From the NCBI GenBank assembly GCA_964523575.1, contig CAZGAV010000041.1, forward strand, positions 1-29,478: a stretch of 29,478 nucleotides of DNA, given 5' to 3'. Positions 1 to 5,994 of the stretch are shown here, one piece after another. This DNA comes from DAOUTW01 sp964523575 (GTDB lineage Bacteria; Zixibacteria; MSB-5A5; GN15; JAAZOE01). The notes below the pieces were generated by a model. The model saw only the letters and a list, made by a program, of their open reading frames with translations. It did no database searches and was not told where the DNA came from. Position 1 is the stretch's first letter; each line of letters begins with the position of its first letter. The position numbers were made by a program, and so were the translations under genes.

Positions 1-198
1 ATCTCTTTTATAGAATTTTAGATGAGGCTTCAAATCAGGAGGAGCGAATTTATCCCATGCTTTCATAAATGCTTCTTTGAAGGTTGGTAATTCTGATGGC
101 CATGCATGCGATACACCCGCCCCTACCAGAATTACTAGCAAATTCTGGCCTTGCGCATCAATTAGATTTTCGGGTATTTCGAGTTCACCAAATTTCAT
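1..198 (-). CDS. SIR2-like domain protein, N-terminal fragment (runs off the left edge)
   Basis: The minus strand is open without a stop from an ATG at 198 to the window edge, giving the first 66 residues. At about residues 21-40 it reads LLVILVGAGVSHAWPSELPT. The hydrophobic strand followed by GAGVS and then a P-T/F segment matches the NAD-binding start of SIR2-like proteins (GAGxS). Stand-alone and fused SIR2-like domains are common in antiphage systems, where they act as NAD hydrolases. The catalytic Asn/His region lies outside the window, so activity and any fused domain cannot be judged. No good Shine-Dalgarno precedes the ATG. The gene is visibly more AT-rich than the rest of the window, which would fit recent acquisition. 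It could instead be another Rossmann-type NAD-binding protein. Confidence 0.5.
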   Translation of the reverse strand, partial: MKFGELEIPENLIDAQGQNLLVILVGAGVSHAWPSELPTFKEAFMKAWDKFAPPDLKPHLKFYKRD

Positions 199-856
199 CT
201 AATTTGTAGCCCATTTATTTTATAGTACGATGAATACAAACTGCCTGCCCAGGTGTCGGCCCTTTCTAGGATCGACATGAAATTATTATATTCCCAGCAA
301 GAACACTATACTACAGGTTTATGAGATTGACAATTCCTATTTCTACAAAAAATCGATTAAGATTACAAGCCGGTGTCAGATTATGAAGACCATCGATGAA
401 TAAAATGCAAAGATATATGATATGTGCCTCAAACCTTTTGGTGCAGTTTATACTCAATTGACGACAAAATCAACATAGAATCGCTGGTGATTAATAAAAG
501 TGGCCGGTTAGTAGGAAACATTTGCATAAGGCCTGTTTGCCATGTCAAAAACTCAAAGAAGAACCATCGCCCCCAATACAGCCGGCCAATATTCCCTCAC
601 CAGGAGTAAGGGGACAGAAAACTTGGGGACCCCTAAAAAATGACAAAGCAAAGCCAAATTCTCCCCAATGGCCTGACTAATAACAAATTACACCAAAAAT
701 ATAGCCCCCAATTGCGATTTTCGCACTATATCTTGTGTGGTATCCGCACTCAAAACACAAAATATATGGGTAAAAACGCCTCCACGTTGGCTTTGCTTTC
801 CGATTTTTTGGCTTTTTTTGGCGTCTTTTTGGGCCTTATCCCAACGGACGGGTGGC

Positions 857-872
857 CCACAGCTTGCTGTGG
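857..872. repeat. Perfect 7-bp inverted repeat with 2-base loop
   Basis: CCACAGC at 857-863 and GCTGTGG at 866-872 are exact reverse complements around TT. No T-run follows on either strand, so it is not a classical terminator. It may be part of the larger repeat element that continues to about 1056. Confidence 0.6.
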
Positions 873-932
873 CGAAATCTATTCTCTTGTTTGGCGACCG
901 TTCTCCTGCGCCGACAGCAAGTTTTTGTGGGC

Positions 933-999
933 GGCAGACGTGAATGCTGAGCCTGAGAAATACCTCGTCTGCCCCAGTGAGTGTGAAAACTGGCAGACG
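933..999. repeat. Three-arm inverted repeat with mutually exclusive hairpins
   Basis: GGCAGACG occurs at 933-940 and again at 992-999. Its exact reverse complement CGTCTGCC lies between them at 966-973. The middle arm can pair with either outer arm but not both. The right-hand pairing can be extended inward by CCAGT/ACTGG. The arrangement suggests a folded intergenic repeat or a conformational switch in a transcript. Confidence 0.6.
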
Positions 1000-1030
1000 G
1001 GGATGTCCGCCAGCCATTTAATATATGCGA

Positions 1031-1056
1031 TAAGAAACCCGGAGCTAAATTCCGGG
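1031..1056 (-). terminator. Candidate intrinsic terminator of the dockerin/MopE gene
   Basis: On the minus strand, 12 bases after the stop codon at 1068, CCCGGA (1056-1051) pairs with TCCGGG (1043-1038) around a 7-base loop. The tail TTTCTTA follows. The stem is short, so efficiency is uncertain. The hairpin may also be the end of the repeat element at 857-1056. Confidence 0.45.
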
Positions 1057-1067
1057 CTACATAGCCG

Positions 1068-1814
1068 CTATCTCACGCAATCGGGATCCTCGGAATCGGT
1101 CAGGCCGTCGCAATCATTATCAAGGCCGTCGTCGCAGGTAATCTCGCTACCGGCTTGATAATCCGGGCCATAATCGCAGGCTGACCAGCCGGACGCTCCA
1201 CCGCATATTCGGGAGGCAGTGGCGCCGGCGCAGACGCCTAAATCGAATTCACAGGGAGGCGGGTCCAGATTTTCATCCTCCAATCCATCGCAGTCATTAT
1301 CCAGACCATCGCATATCTCTTCATAATGCTCAGTTTCATTACACGTTAAAAAAACGCCCTCCGGGCTGCACTCCCAGATACCGGTCATGCATTGATCGGG
1401 GTCGGGTCCGTCGCAGGGTTGTCCCATTTGAGGGAAATCCTCATCGTATAAACTGTTGCAATTGTTATCCAGGCCATCACAAAGTTCATCGACCGGCGTA
1501 ACTTCCCCGACGCACGGCGCCCATTCGCCGTTGACGCATGTCTGCATTCCCCCCCGGCATTCGCCAACGTTTTCAGTTCCCTCCGGGCCGGTATAGCAGG
1601 GGCGCGTTTCGCCATTGGTACAGGCTGCGCAGCACCCACTGTCAGGACCGGGACCTCCCTTGAAAACGTAATTGATCAGAAAAACAGCATCGCCCACATT
1701 GACCTGATTATCGCCGTTGGCGTCCCCGCATACATATTGGCCCCATGCCGACGGTACGGTGAGCAGAAGCAGACACAATAGCATACTCCCCGATCCTAAA
1801 ATTGATCTTGTCAT
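1068..1814 (-). CDS. Secreted dockerin / MopE-type cysteine-rich protein
   Basis: A 248-residue protein with an N-terminal signal peptide (residues about 1-25, hydrophobic LLCLLLLTV, cleavage near AWG-Q). Residues 28-54 form one dockerin-like calcium loop and helix (DANGDNQVNVGD, then FLINYVF). Three MopE-type putative metal-binding repeats follow at about 110-127, 166-183 and 226-246, each built on CDGLDN(N/D)C and ending in an acidic segment. The rest is cysteine-rich. It is predicted to be secreted or surface-exposed. No enzyme domain is visible, so its role is unknown; adhesion or metal binding are guesses. A single dockerin half at the N-terminus is the reverse of the usual C-terminal duplicated dockerin. 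The start is firm: AGGAAGGA lies six bases upstream of the ATG and a near-consensus promoter lies further up. Confidence 0.85.
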   Translation of the reverse strand: MTRSILGSGSMLLCLLLLTVPSAWGQYVCGDANGDNQVNVGDAVFLINYVFKGGPGPDSGCCAACTNGETRPCYTGPEGTENVGECRGGMQTCVNGEWAPCVGEVTPVDELCDGLDNNCNSLYDEDFPQMGQPCDGPDPDQCMTGIWECSPEGVFLTCNETEHYEEICDGLDNDCDGLEDENLDPPPCEFDLGVCAGATASRICGGASGWSACDYGPDYQAGSEITCDDGLDNDCDGLTDSEDPDCVR

Positions 1815-1901
1815 GATGAATCCTTCCTCTGCAAGAGTACAGGTGCTGTGTTAGGTTGTGAATACTCGAGGTAATCAACGAATTTGAAGCACCATAACTA
1901 C

Positions 1902-1929
1902 ATAATATTAAAAAGCCCCATTCTGTCAA
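1902..1929 (-). promoter_or_regulatory. Sigma-70-type promoter of the dockerin/MopE gene
   Basis: Read on the minus strand, TTGACA (1929-1924) is a perfect -35 box. It is followed after 16 bases by TATTAT (1907-1902) as the -10 box. Transcription should start near 1895, leaving a leader of about 80 bases before the ATG at 1814. Confidence 0.6.
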
Positions 1930-2031
1930 CAGCTAATTCGCTTCGGCACAGGCGGCCTGCCCCTTGGGGCGGATTTCCATTGATGTCACATTTCTTGCGT
2001 TCCCGCCCCGGCATGCAAATACGCCAAAAAT

Positions 2032-2062
2032 TTGCACCCCGGATATGGCTTAAACGTATTAT
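2032..2062 (+). promoter_or_regulatory. Candidate promoter of hflX
   Basis: TTGCAC (2032-2037) and TATTAT (2057-2062) are separated by 19 bases, longer than ideal. The predicted start would fall at or within a few bases of the ATG at 2069. There is also no Shine-Dalgarno, so a leaderless mRNA is possible. Confidence 0.3.
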
Positions 2063-2068
2063 ATTGGC

Positions 2069-3163
2069 ATGGTGAAAGGGTATGATACCGAAAAAGAAAC
2101 CGCGCCCGAAAAGGCGATCCTGGTCGGGACGGCCATCGGCAAAACGCCCCGGCGCGAAGCCGAGTATTCCCTCGATGAACTGGGCCGTCTGACAGCGACC
2201 GCCGGCGGCGTCGAGGTGGCGCGGTTCCTGCAGGCACGGCCTAAGCCGGATGGAGCCTATTTCATCGGCACCGGCCTGGTCGAGGACGTCAAGGTGGCCG
2301 TCGAGGCGTATCAGGCCGGCCTGGTCATTTTCGACGAAACCCTTTCGCCCCACCAACTCCGCAATCTCAGCGAAAAACTCGATATCCGCGTCATCGACCG
2401 CCCCATGCTGATTCTGGATATTTTCGCCCTCCACGCCCGCACCGCCGAGGCGCGCCTGCAGGTCGAACTGGCCCAAATGGAATACCTCCTGCCCCGGCTG
2501 GCCGGTTTGTGGCAACATTTTTCCCGCCAGCGAGGCGGCATCGGCACCAAAGGCCCCGGCGAAACTCAGCTCGAGGTTGACCGCCGCCGGGTCGGCCAGA
2601 AAATCGCCGTCCTCAAGGAAAAGCTGAAAAAAATCGAAAAACAGCGCCGGACGCGCCGCAAGGGCCGGGAGAGATTTCACAAAATCGCCCTCGTCGGCTA
2701 TACCAACGCCGGCAAATCGACCCTGTTCAACCGTCTGACCCGCGCCGAAGTATTCGAGGCCGATCAGCTCTTTTCGACCCTCGATTCGACCACCCGGCTG
2801 GTCTCGGTCGGTTACCCTCAGGATATTGTCCTGACCGACACCGTCGGTTTCATCGAAAAACTCCCCCACCAGCTGGTGGCCTCGTTCAAATCGACCCTTG
2901 AGGAGGTCAATCTGGCCGATTTGATTCTGGTCGTCGTCGATTGCTCCGATCCCCACAAGGACCGCAAAATCGGAGTCGTCCTGTCGGTGCTGGATGATAT
3001 CGGCGCTGGGCATGTTCCGCGCCTGATGATATACAACAAAACCGACTTGCTCGATCAGGCCGGCCTGCCGCCGGTCGCCTCCAACGGCATCATTCCCCTG
3101 TCGGCCCTCAAAAATACCGGCCTGAACCGGCTCAAGGCTGAAATCATTTCAAGATTGGGGTAA
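2069..3163 (+). CDS. hflX: GTPase HflX
   Basis: A 364-residue ribosome-associated GTPase. HflX binds the 50S subunit and is known to split or rescue stalled 70S ribosomes, notably after heat stress. The N-terminal HflX domain spans about 15-125. It contains the family's glycine-rich GTGLVEDV segment and the region around FDETLSPHQLRNL. A helical linker holds GGIGTKGPGETQLEVDRR (156-173), which is diagnostic of HflX. The G domain follows: G1 GYTNAGKS (210-217), G3 DTVG (257-260), G4 NKTD (323-326) and G5 SAL (345-347). The protein is slightly shorter than E. coli HflX because the C-terminal tail is short. The ATG at 2069 has no Shine-Dalgarno, so either a leaderless message or weak initiation is implied. 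The lone receiver gene follows 59 bases later and could be co-transcribed. Confidence 0.95.
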   Translation: MVKGYDTEKETAPEKAILVGTAIGKTPRREAEYSLDELGRLTATAGGVEVARFLQARPKPDGAYFIGTGLVEDVKVAVEAYQAGLVIFDETLSPHQLRNLSEKLDIRVIDRPMLILDIFALHARTAEARLQVELAQMEYLLPRLAGLWQHFSRQRGGIGTKGPGETQLEVDRRRVGQKIAVLKEKLKKIEKQRRTRRKGRERFHKIALVGYTNAGKSTLFNRLTRAEVFEADQLFSTLDSTTRLVSVGYPQDIVLTDTVGFIEKLPHQLVASFKSTLEEVNLADLILVVVDCSDPHKDRKIGVVLSVLDDIGAGHVPRLMIYNKTDLLDQAGLPPVASNGIIPLSALKNTGLNRLKAEIISRLG

Positions 3164-3222
3164 ATTTTCCTCAAATAGCTGGATTTTCTGCCGATAGCTT
3201 AAATGATAAAGGATTTATATTG

Positions 3223-3582
3223 ATGAATGGAAAAATTCTCATCGTCGACGACAATCCCAATATGTCCTCCCTCCTCGCTGAGATGCTGGAGGTTTTCGAC
3301 TATGAATCGGTCCGGGCCGCCGACGGCCTCGAGGCAATCGAGAAAATCGAGCAGAATAATATCAGCCTCGTTATCACCGATATGAGAATGCCCAAGATGT
3401 CCGGGCTGGATTTACTGCAGAAAATCAAGGAAAAGAAACCCGGCCTTCCGGTGGTGGTTATCTCCGGCTATGCCCTCGATGACGAGGGAAGCAATTTGCT
3501 GTCGAATATGGCCGACGGTTTCCTCAACAAGCCGTTCAAAATGTCCGATATCGAGCAATTGCTCAAGCAAGTCGTCGGCTGA
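3223..3582 (+). CDS. Single-domain response regulator (CheY-like receiver)
   Basis: A stand-alone receiver domain of 119 residues from the ATG at 3223. Numbered from the TTG three bases earlier, it has the acidic pair D10-D11, phosphoacceptor D54 in LVITDMRMPKMSG, switch residue S82 and conserved K104 in LNKPF. All catalytic positions are present, so it should accept phosphate. It has no output domain and must act by protein contact or as a phosphorelay intermediate. The ATG is preferred over the TTG because AAAGGA (3208-3213) is spaced nine bases from it. The cognate kinase is not adjacent; the hybrid kinase at 22266-25379 has its own receiver. A tetraloop terminator follows. Confidence 0.9.
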   Translation: MNGKILIVDDNPNMSSLLAEMLEVFDYESVRAADGLEAIEKIEQNNISLVITDMRMPKMSGLDLLQKIKEKKPGLPVVVISGYALDDEGSNLLSNMADGFLNKPFKMSDIEQLLKQVVG

Positions 3583-3613
3583 GAACCGTCCTATCCGCCC
3601 ATAATTCTGCTTT

Positions 3614-3634
3614 GCCCTTCGGGGCTCTTTTTTT
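3614..3634 (+). terminator. Intrinsic terminator with UUCG tetraloop after the receiver gene
   Basis: GCCC (3614-3617), loop TTCG and GGGC (3622-3625) are followed by TCTTTTTTTT. The stem is only four base pairs but is capped by the unusually stable UUCG loop. The T-run merges into a TATATATT box just ahead of the next ATG at 3647. Confidence 0.65.
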
Positions 3635-3646
3635 ATATATTCCGAT

Positions 3647-4327
3647 ATGACCAAACAACTGTCCGATTCCCTGCTTTTTTCCGGCGTCGATTCCGCCGGG
3701 CTGAAATTGATCGAACAGGCCGGTCAATTCGTCACGGCCGAAAAGGGTAATTTCATCTTTTTTCAGGATGACCCCGCCGACCGCTTTTATGTCATCCTGT
3801 CGGGCAAGGTCAAAATCTCCAAAACCTCGAGCGAGGGCAAGGAACAGATTTTGATGATGGCCGGTCCGGGCGATTCCTTTGGCGAAGCCGCCCTGTTCGC
3901 CAAGAAAATTTATCCGGCCGCGGCCGAGACGGTCGAAAAAAGCGAACTGGTCTCCTTCACTCAAGACAAATTTATGGCCCTGATTCATGAGAATCCCTCG
4001 ATTGCCGTGAATATGATCGCCCGGTTGTCGATGCTCCTGCATCATCTGACGCGGCTGATACAACGGATTTCGCTGGAAGACATCAGCACCCGGCTGGCCG
4101 GCTATATTCTGGGGCTTCTGCCCGATAAGGCGGCCGGCGATGACGAGACGGTCGTTCTGGACGAAAAGAAAATGTTTTTGGCCTCCGAACTGGGCACCAT
4201 TCCCGAAACCCTCTCACGGGCTTTCGCTCGCCTGTCCGAACAAGGGATTATCTCGGTTCACGGTCAGAATATCACCGTCCACGATCGCGGCCGCCTGGCC
4301 GAAATCGCCTCCGGCGAAAAAAGCTGA
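3647..4327 (+). CDS. Crp/Fnr-family transcription regulator (Dnr-like, no cysteines)
   Basis: A 226-residue regulator. The cNMP-binding-type beta-roll spans about 12-125 (GDSFGEAALF at 75-84), followed by the dimer helix and a Crp-type winged helix (about 145-217). The recognition helix reads ETLSR (187-191). Its E-x-x-S-R pattern is the one that lets Fnr and Dnr proteins read TTGAT half sites. The protein has no cysteine at all, so it cannot carry the oxygen-sensing iron-sulphur cluster of true Fnr. In that respect it resembles Dnr/NnrR regulators, which sense nitric oxide through haem. A perfect TTGAT-N4-ATCAA site lies just beyond its stop codon, ahead of a ferredoxin-type gene, making that gene its likely target. 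The ATG has no Shine-Dalgarno and lies only 12 bases after a terminator. Confidence 0.9.
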   Translation: MTKQLSDSLLFSGVDSAGLKLIEQAGQFVTAEKGNFIFFQDDPADRFYVILSGKVKISKTSSEGKEQILMMAGPGDSFGEAALFAKKIYPAAAETVEKSELVSFTQDKFMALIHENPSIAVNMIARLSMLLHHLTRLIQRISLEDISTRLAGYILGLLPDKAAGDDETVVLDEKKMFLASELGTIPETLSRAFARLSEQGIISVHGQNITVHDRGRLAEIASGEKS

Positions 4328-4332
4328 AAAGT

Positions 4333-4376
4333 TTGATTTAGATCAAGGCCCCCAGGTCTCTTCCAGCCGATATTGA
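4333..4376 (+). promoter_or_regulatory. Perfect Fnr/Dnr-type operator and class II promoter of the ferredoxin gene
   Basis: TTGATTTAGATCAA at 4333-4346 matches TTGAT-N4-ATCAA at every defined position. Its centre is 4339.5. A possible -10 element, TATTGA, lies at 4371-4376. This implies a start near 4381 and an operator centred about -41.5, the classical position for activation by Fnr-family regulators. The resulting leader of about 35 bases fits the ATG at 4416 better than the one at 4386. Confidence 0.75.
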
Positions 4377-4415
4377 TTCCGGAACATGAAAAGTATGGAA
4401 AATGAGGTAACGGCT

Positions 4416-5252
4416 ATGAATAAAGCGGAGCGCGAAATTATCAGGATCGACGAGGACCTTTGCGACGGTTGCGGGCAGTGCCTTCTCAATTGCGCCGAGG
4501 GGGCATTGCAAATCATCGACGGTAAAGCCCGGCTCGTCAGCGAAAATTTATGTGACGGTTTCGGCAATTGCGTCGGCGCCTGTCCTCAGGATGCCATTAC
4601 AATCATCCGGCGACCGGCCGATGATTTCGATGAGACGGCGCTCGAGGAACATCTTAAAACCTTCCGCCCCGAAATCCCGGCCGCCTCGGTTCCGGAACCC
4701 AAAGCTACGACTCGACCGGTCACCCCGACCTCACCGGCGATGCCCTCTTTTCCGCCCCATGCTCATGCCGGCGGTTGTCCCGGATCGGCCATGAGGATGT
4801 TTGACGCCTCCCCGGCGGTGGAAAATGAGAGCGAGGAAACCGGCGCCATCCGTTCGACGTTGACCCAATGGCCGGTGCAATTGATGCTGGTGCCGCCCAC
4901 CGCTCCGTTTCTGAAGGGGCGCGAAATCCTGCTGGCGGCCGACTGCTGTCCCTTCGCCTATGCCGATTTTCACCGGAAATACCTCAAGGGCAAAGCCCTG
5001 CTGGTTGGATGTCCCAAACTTGACGATCTCGACCATTACCGCCAGAAACTGGAAGAGATTTTCCGTCATTCGGGATGTGCCGGGGTCACGGTCATGATTA
5101 TGGAGGTTCCCTGTTGCGGCGGGATGAATATCATCGCCCGCCAGGCCCTGCAGGCTTCCGGGGTCGATATTCCTTTGAACGAGGTTGTTATCGGTATCCG
5201 GGGCGAGGTTTTGCGGGAATCGACGGTGGAAAGTAAGTCCGGAGCCGTCTAA
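4416..5252 (+). CDS. Ferredoxin-type 4Fe-4S protein with C-terminal cysteine-rich domain
   Basis: A 278-residue cytoplasmic iron-sulphur protein. Counting from the chosen start, a complete CxxCxxCxxxC motif lies at C16, C19, C22 and C26. A second motif at C46, C52 and C56 has phenylalanine where the second cysteine should be (CDGFGNC), so it may hold a 3Fe-4S or altered cluster. A proline-rich linker and a separate C-terminal domain with CCP, GCPK and VPCCGG motifs follow. Proteins of this layout often neighbour Fnr-type regulators in anaerobes; the reaction is unknown. An electron-transfer or nitrosative-stress role is inferred from the operator only. The start at 4416 is chosen because GAGGT (4404-4408) is seven bases upstream; an in-frame ATG at 4386 lacks this and would leave almost no leader. 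Confidence 0.85.
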   Translation: MNKAEREIIRIDEDLCDGCGQCLLNCAEGALQIIDGKARLVSENLCDGFGNCVGACPQDAITIIRRPADDFDETALEEHLKTFRPEIPAASVPEPKATTRPVTPTSPAMPSFPPHAHAGGCPGSAMRMFDASPAVENESEETGAIRSTLTQWPVQLMLVPPTAPFLKGREILLAADCCPFAYADFHRKYLKGKALLVGCPKLDDLDHYRQKLEEIFRHSGCAGVTVMIMEVPCCGGMNIIARQALQASGVDIPLNEVVIGIRGEVLRESTVESKSGAV

Positions 5253-5335
5253 TATAGCCGATGGAAAAACAGGGTTTTCCATATACGCTTGATATGTAAA
5301 GGGCTATTGTATGTCAGGCGACGGAATGAGGGGTT

Positions 5336-5360
5336 AAAAAAGCCGGAGCGGCTCTTTTTT
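5336..5360. terminator. Bidirectional intrinsic terminator
   Basis: AGCCG (5341-5345) pairs with CGGCT (5349-5353) around GAG. It is flanked by an A-run at 5336-5341 and a T-run at 5355-5360, so it can act on either strand. It closes the ferredoxin transcript about 85 bases after the stop codon. An AT-rich 8-bp hairpin (5261-5282) lies between stop codon and terminator. Confidence 0.7.
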
Positions 5361-5363
5361 CTA

Positions 5364-5392
5364 TTGCCAAAACGGCGGTTATAGCATATATT
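5364..5392 (+). promoter_or_regulatory. Near-consensus sigma-70 promoter of a candidate small RNA
   Basis: TTGCCA (5364-5369) and TATATT (5387-5392) each match five of six consensus bases and are separated by exactly 17 bases. They begin four bases after the upstream terminator. No protein gene follows for about 600 bases, while a terminator lies at 5571-5605. Confidence 0.6.
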
Positions 5393-5398
5393 GATATT

Positions 5399-5605
5399 GA
5401 TTTTGGAGAATTTCTAATTCTCTATTCCTTGAATCGACACCTCGCTTAGTTAAAATCAAAGCCCTTTGAAAATCAGAATATTCCCTGAAACCTCAGGCTT
5501 TTATGGGGATATTTGCATTTCCGACATCACTTGGATGCCTCTAACACACCCAAACCGCATCCATGTATATAAACCGGCCGGTCGCCTCACTGGCCGGTTT
5601 TCTTA
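5399..5605 (+). ncRNA. Candidate small structured RNA (about 207 nt)
   Basis: The unit is bounded by a promoter (5364-5392) and a strong terminator (5571-5605), with no credible reading frame between. Predicted structures are a 5' hairpin GAGAATT/AATTCTC (5406-5422) and a central stem AATATTCCC/GGGGATATT (5477-5485 with 5505-5513, one wobble). A competing small hairpin sits at 5484-5497. A stem TGGATGC/GCATCCA (5532-5538 with 5557-5563) holds an 18-base loop rich in C and A. It does not match tmRNA, RNase P or signal recognition particle RNA signatures. A 6S-like role cannot be excluded, but the typical long bulged rod was not seen. Function is unknown; the C/A-rich loop could be a target-pairing seed. 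Confidence 0.45.
5571..5605 (+). terminator. Strong intrinsic terminator ending the candidate small RNA
   Basis: AAACCGGCC (5571-5579) pairs over nine bases with GGCCGGTTT (5592-5600) around a 12-base loop. TTCTTA follows on the plus strand. No protein gene ends just upstream, so it implies a non-coding transcript. Confidence 0.7.
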
Positions 5606-5606
5606 T

Positions 5607-5924
5607 GGGCCGGGAGTGTTTCCGGATCCAGCGCTTGATGGTTGGATACTTACAAGTAATTGAAGGCCATCGAATTAATCTCCGACTAAATTTATCGTAA
5701 ATTCCCCCGGCCAGGGAACCAATGATGGACTGTATACGTATACATTATGGTATATTAGAAGATACCCGCAGGCTTGCCGTTGAGGGATTGGGGCGAGGGC
5801 CGACAAAATAAACGTTTCTTTTCACCGCCCTGTTATGTATATTCAAACAGAACCTTTGATTATCCCGCAATGACTTTCATGGCCGGAGGGGCGGATATCT
5901 TCCACTCGAAAAGGTTCGTTTCGG
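5607..5924. other. Spacer without a gene, containing a 14-base palindrome
   Basis: About 318 bases between the small-RNA terminator and the sigma-factor promoter. An open frame starting with TTG at 5774 has no domain and no ribosome-binding site and is not called. The one distinct element is the palindrome at 5731-5744. Nothing else is recognised. Confidence 0.6.
5731..5744. promoter_or_regulatory. Perfect 14-base palindrome, possible operator
   Basis: TGTATACGTATACA is its own reverse complement. A TATATT box lies seven bases downstream at 5751-5756, so the palindrome would overlap the -35 region of a weak plus-strand promoter. That is a typical repressor position. No regulator is assigned. 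Confidence 0.35.
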
Positions 5925-5959
5925 GGAACAATTGCCGGACGATCATTGTTTTTGATAAT
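5925..5959 (+). promoter_or_regulatory. Candidate autoregulatory ECF (SigR-like) promoter, overlapping a sigma-70 promoter
   Basis: GGAAC (5925-5929) and GTT (5948-5950) are separated by 18 bases. This is the layout of SigR/RpoE-type promoters (GGAA-N18-GTT as described for actinobacterial SigR). The same stretch holds TTGCCG (5932-5937) and GATAAT (5954-5959) with a 16-base spacer, a reasonable sigma-70 promoter. Both would give a short leader to the ATG at 5995. Confidence 0.45.
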
Positions 5960-5994
5960 GGTCGGCTGATATTCCCCGGATTGTAAGGAGTATT

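Larger units (their letters stand above)
199..1067. other. AT-rich gene-poor region with inverted repeats
   Basis: This 869-base stretch has no convincing gene. The open frames in it have no recognisable domain, no ribosome-binding site and mixed composition. Up to about 760 it is AT-rich, like the SIR2-like fragment. From about 840 to 1060 it becomes a string of inverted repeats, listed separately. It probably marks the edge of an accessory segment or a dispersed intergenic repeat. Confidence 0.6.

Noticed and set aside
424..1158. Open frames of 61-172 codons on both strands (424-609, 640-1158, 688-1017)
   Set aside because: They overlap each other and an inverted-repeat cluster, have no ribosome-binding site or domain, and have mixed composition.
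1898..3013. 371-codon minus-strand frame opposite hflX
   Set aside because: It is antisense to a fully conserved GTPase; GC-rich codon use creates long shadow frames.
4386..4415. Earlier ATG of the ferredoxin-type gene
   Set aside because: No ribosome-binding site, and it lies about five bases from the predicted transcription start; the ATG at 4416 has GAGGT at the right distance.
5774..5986. 70-codon frame starting with TTG before the sigma factor
   Set aside because: No Shine-Dalgarno or domain, and it runs through the sigma-factor promoter.
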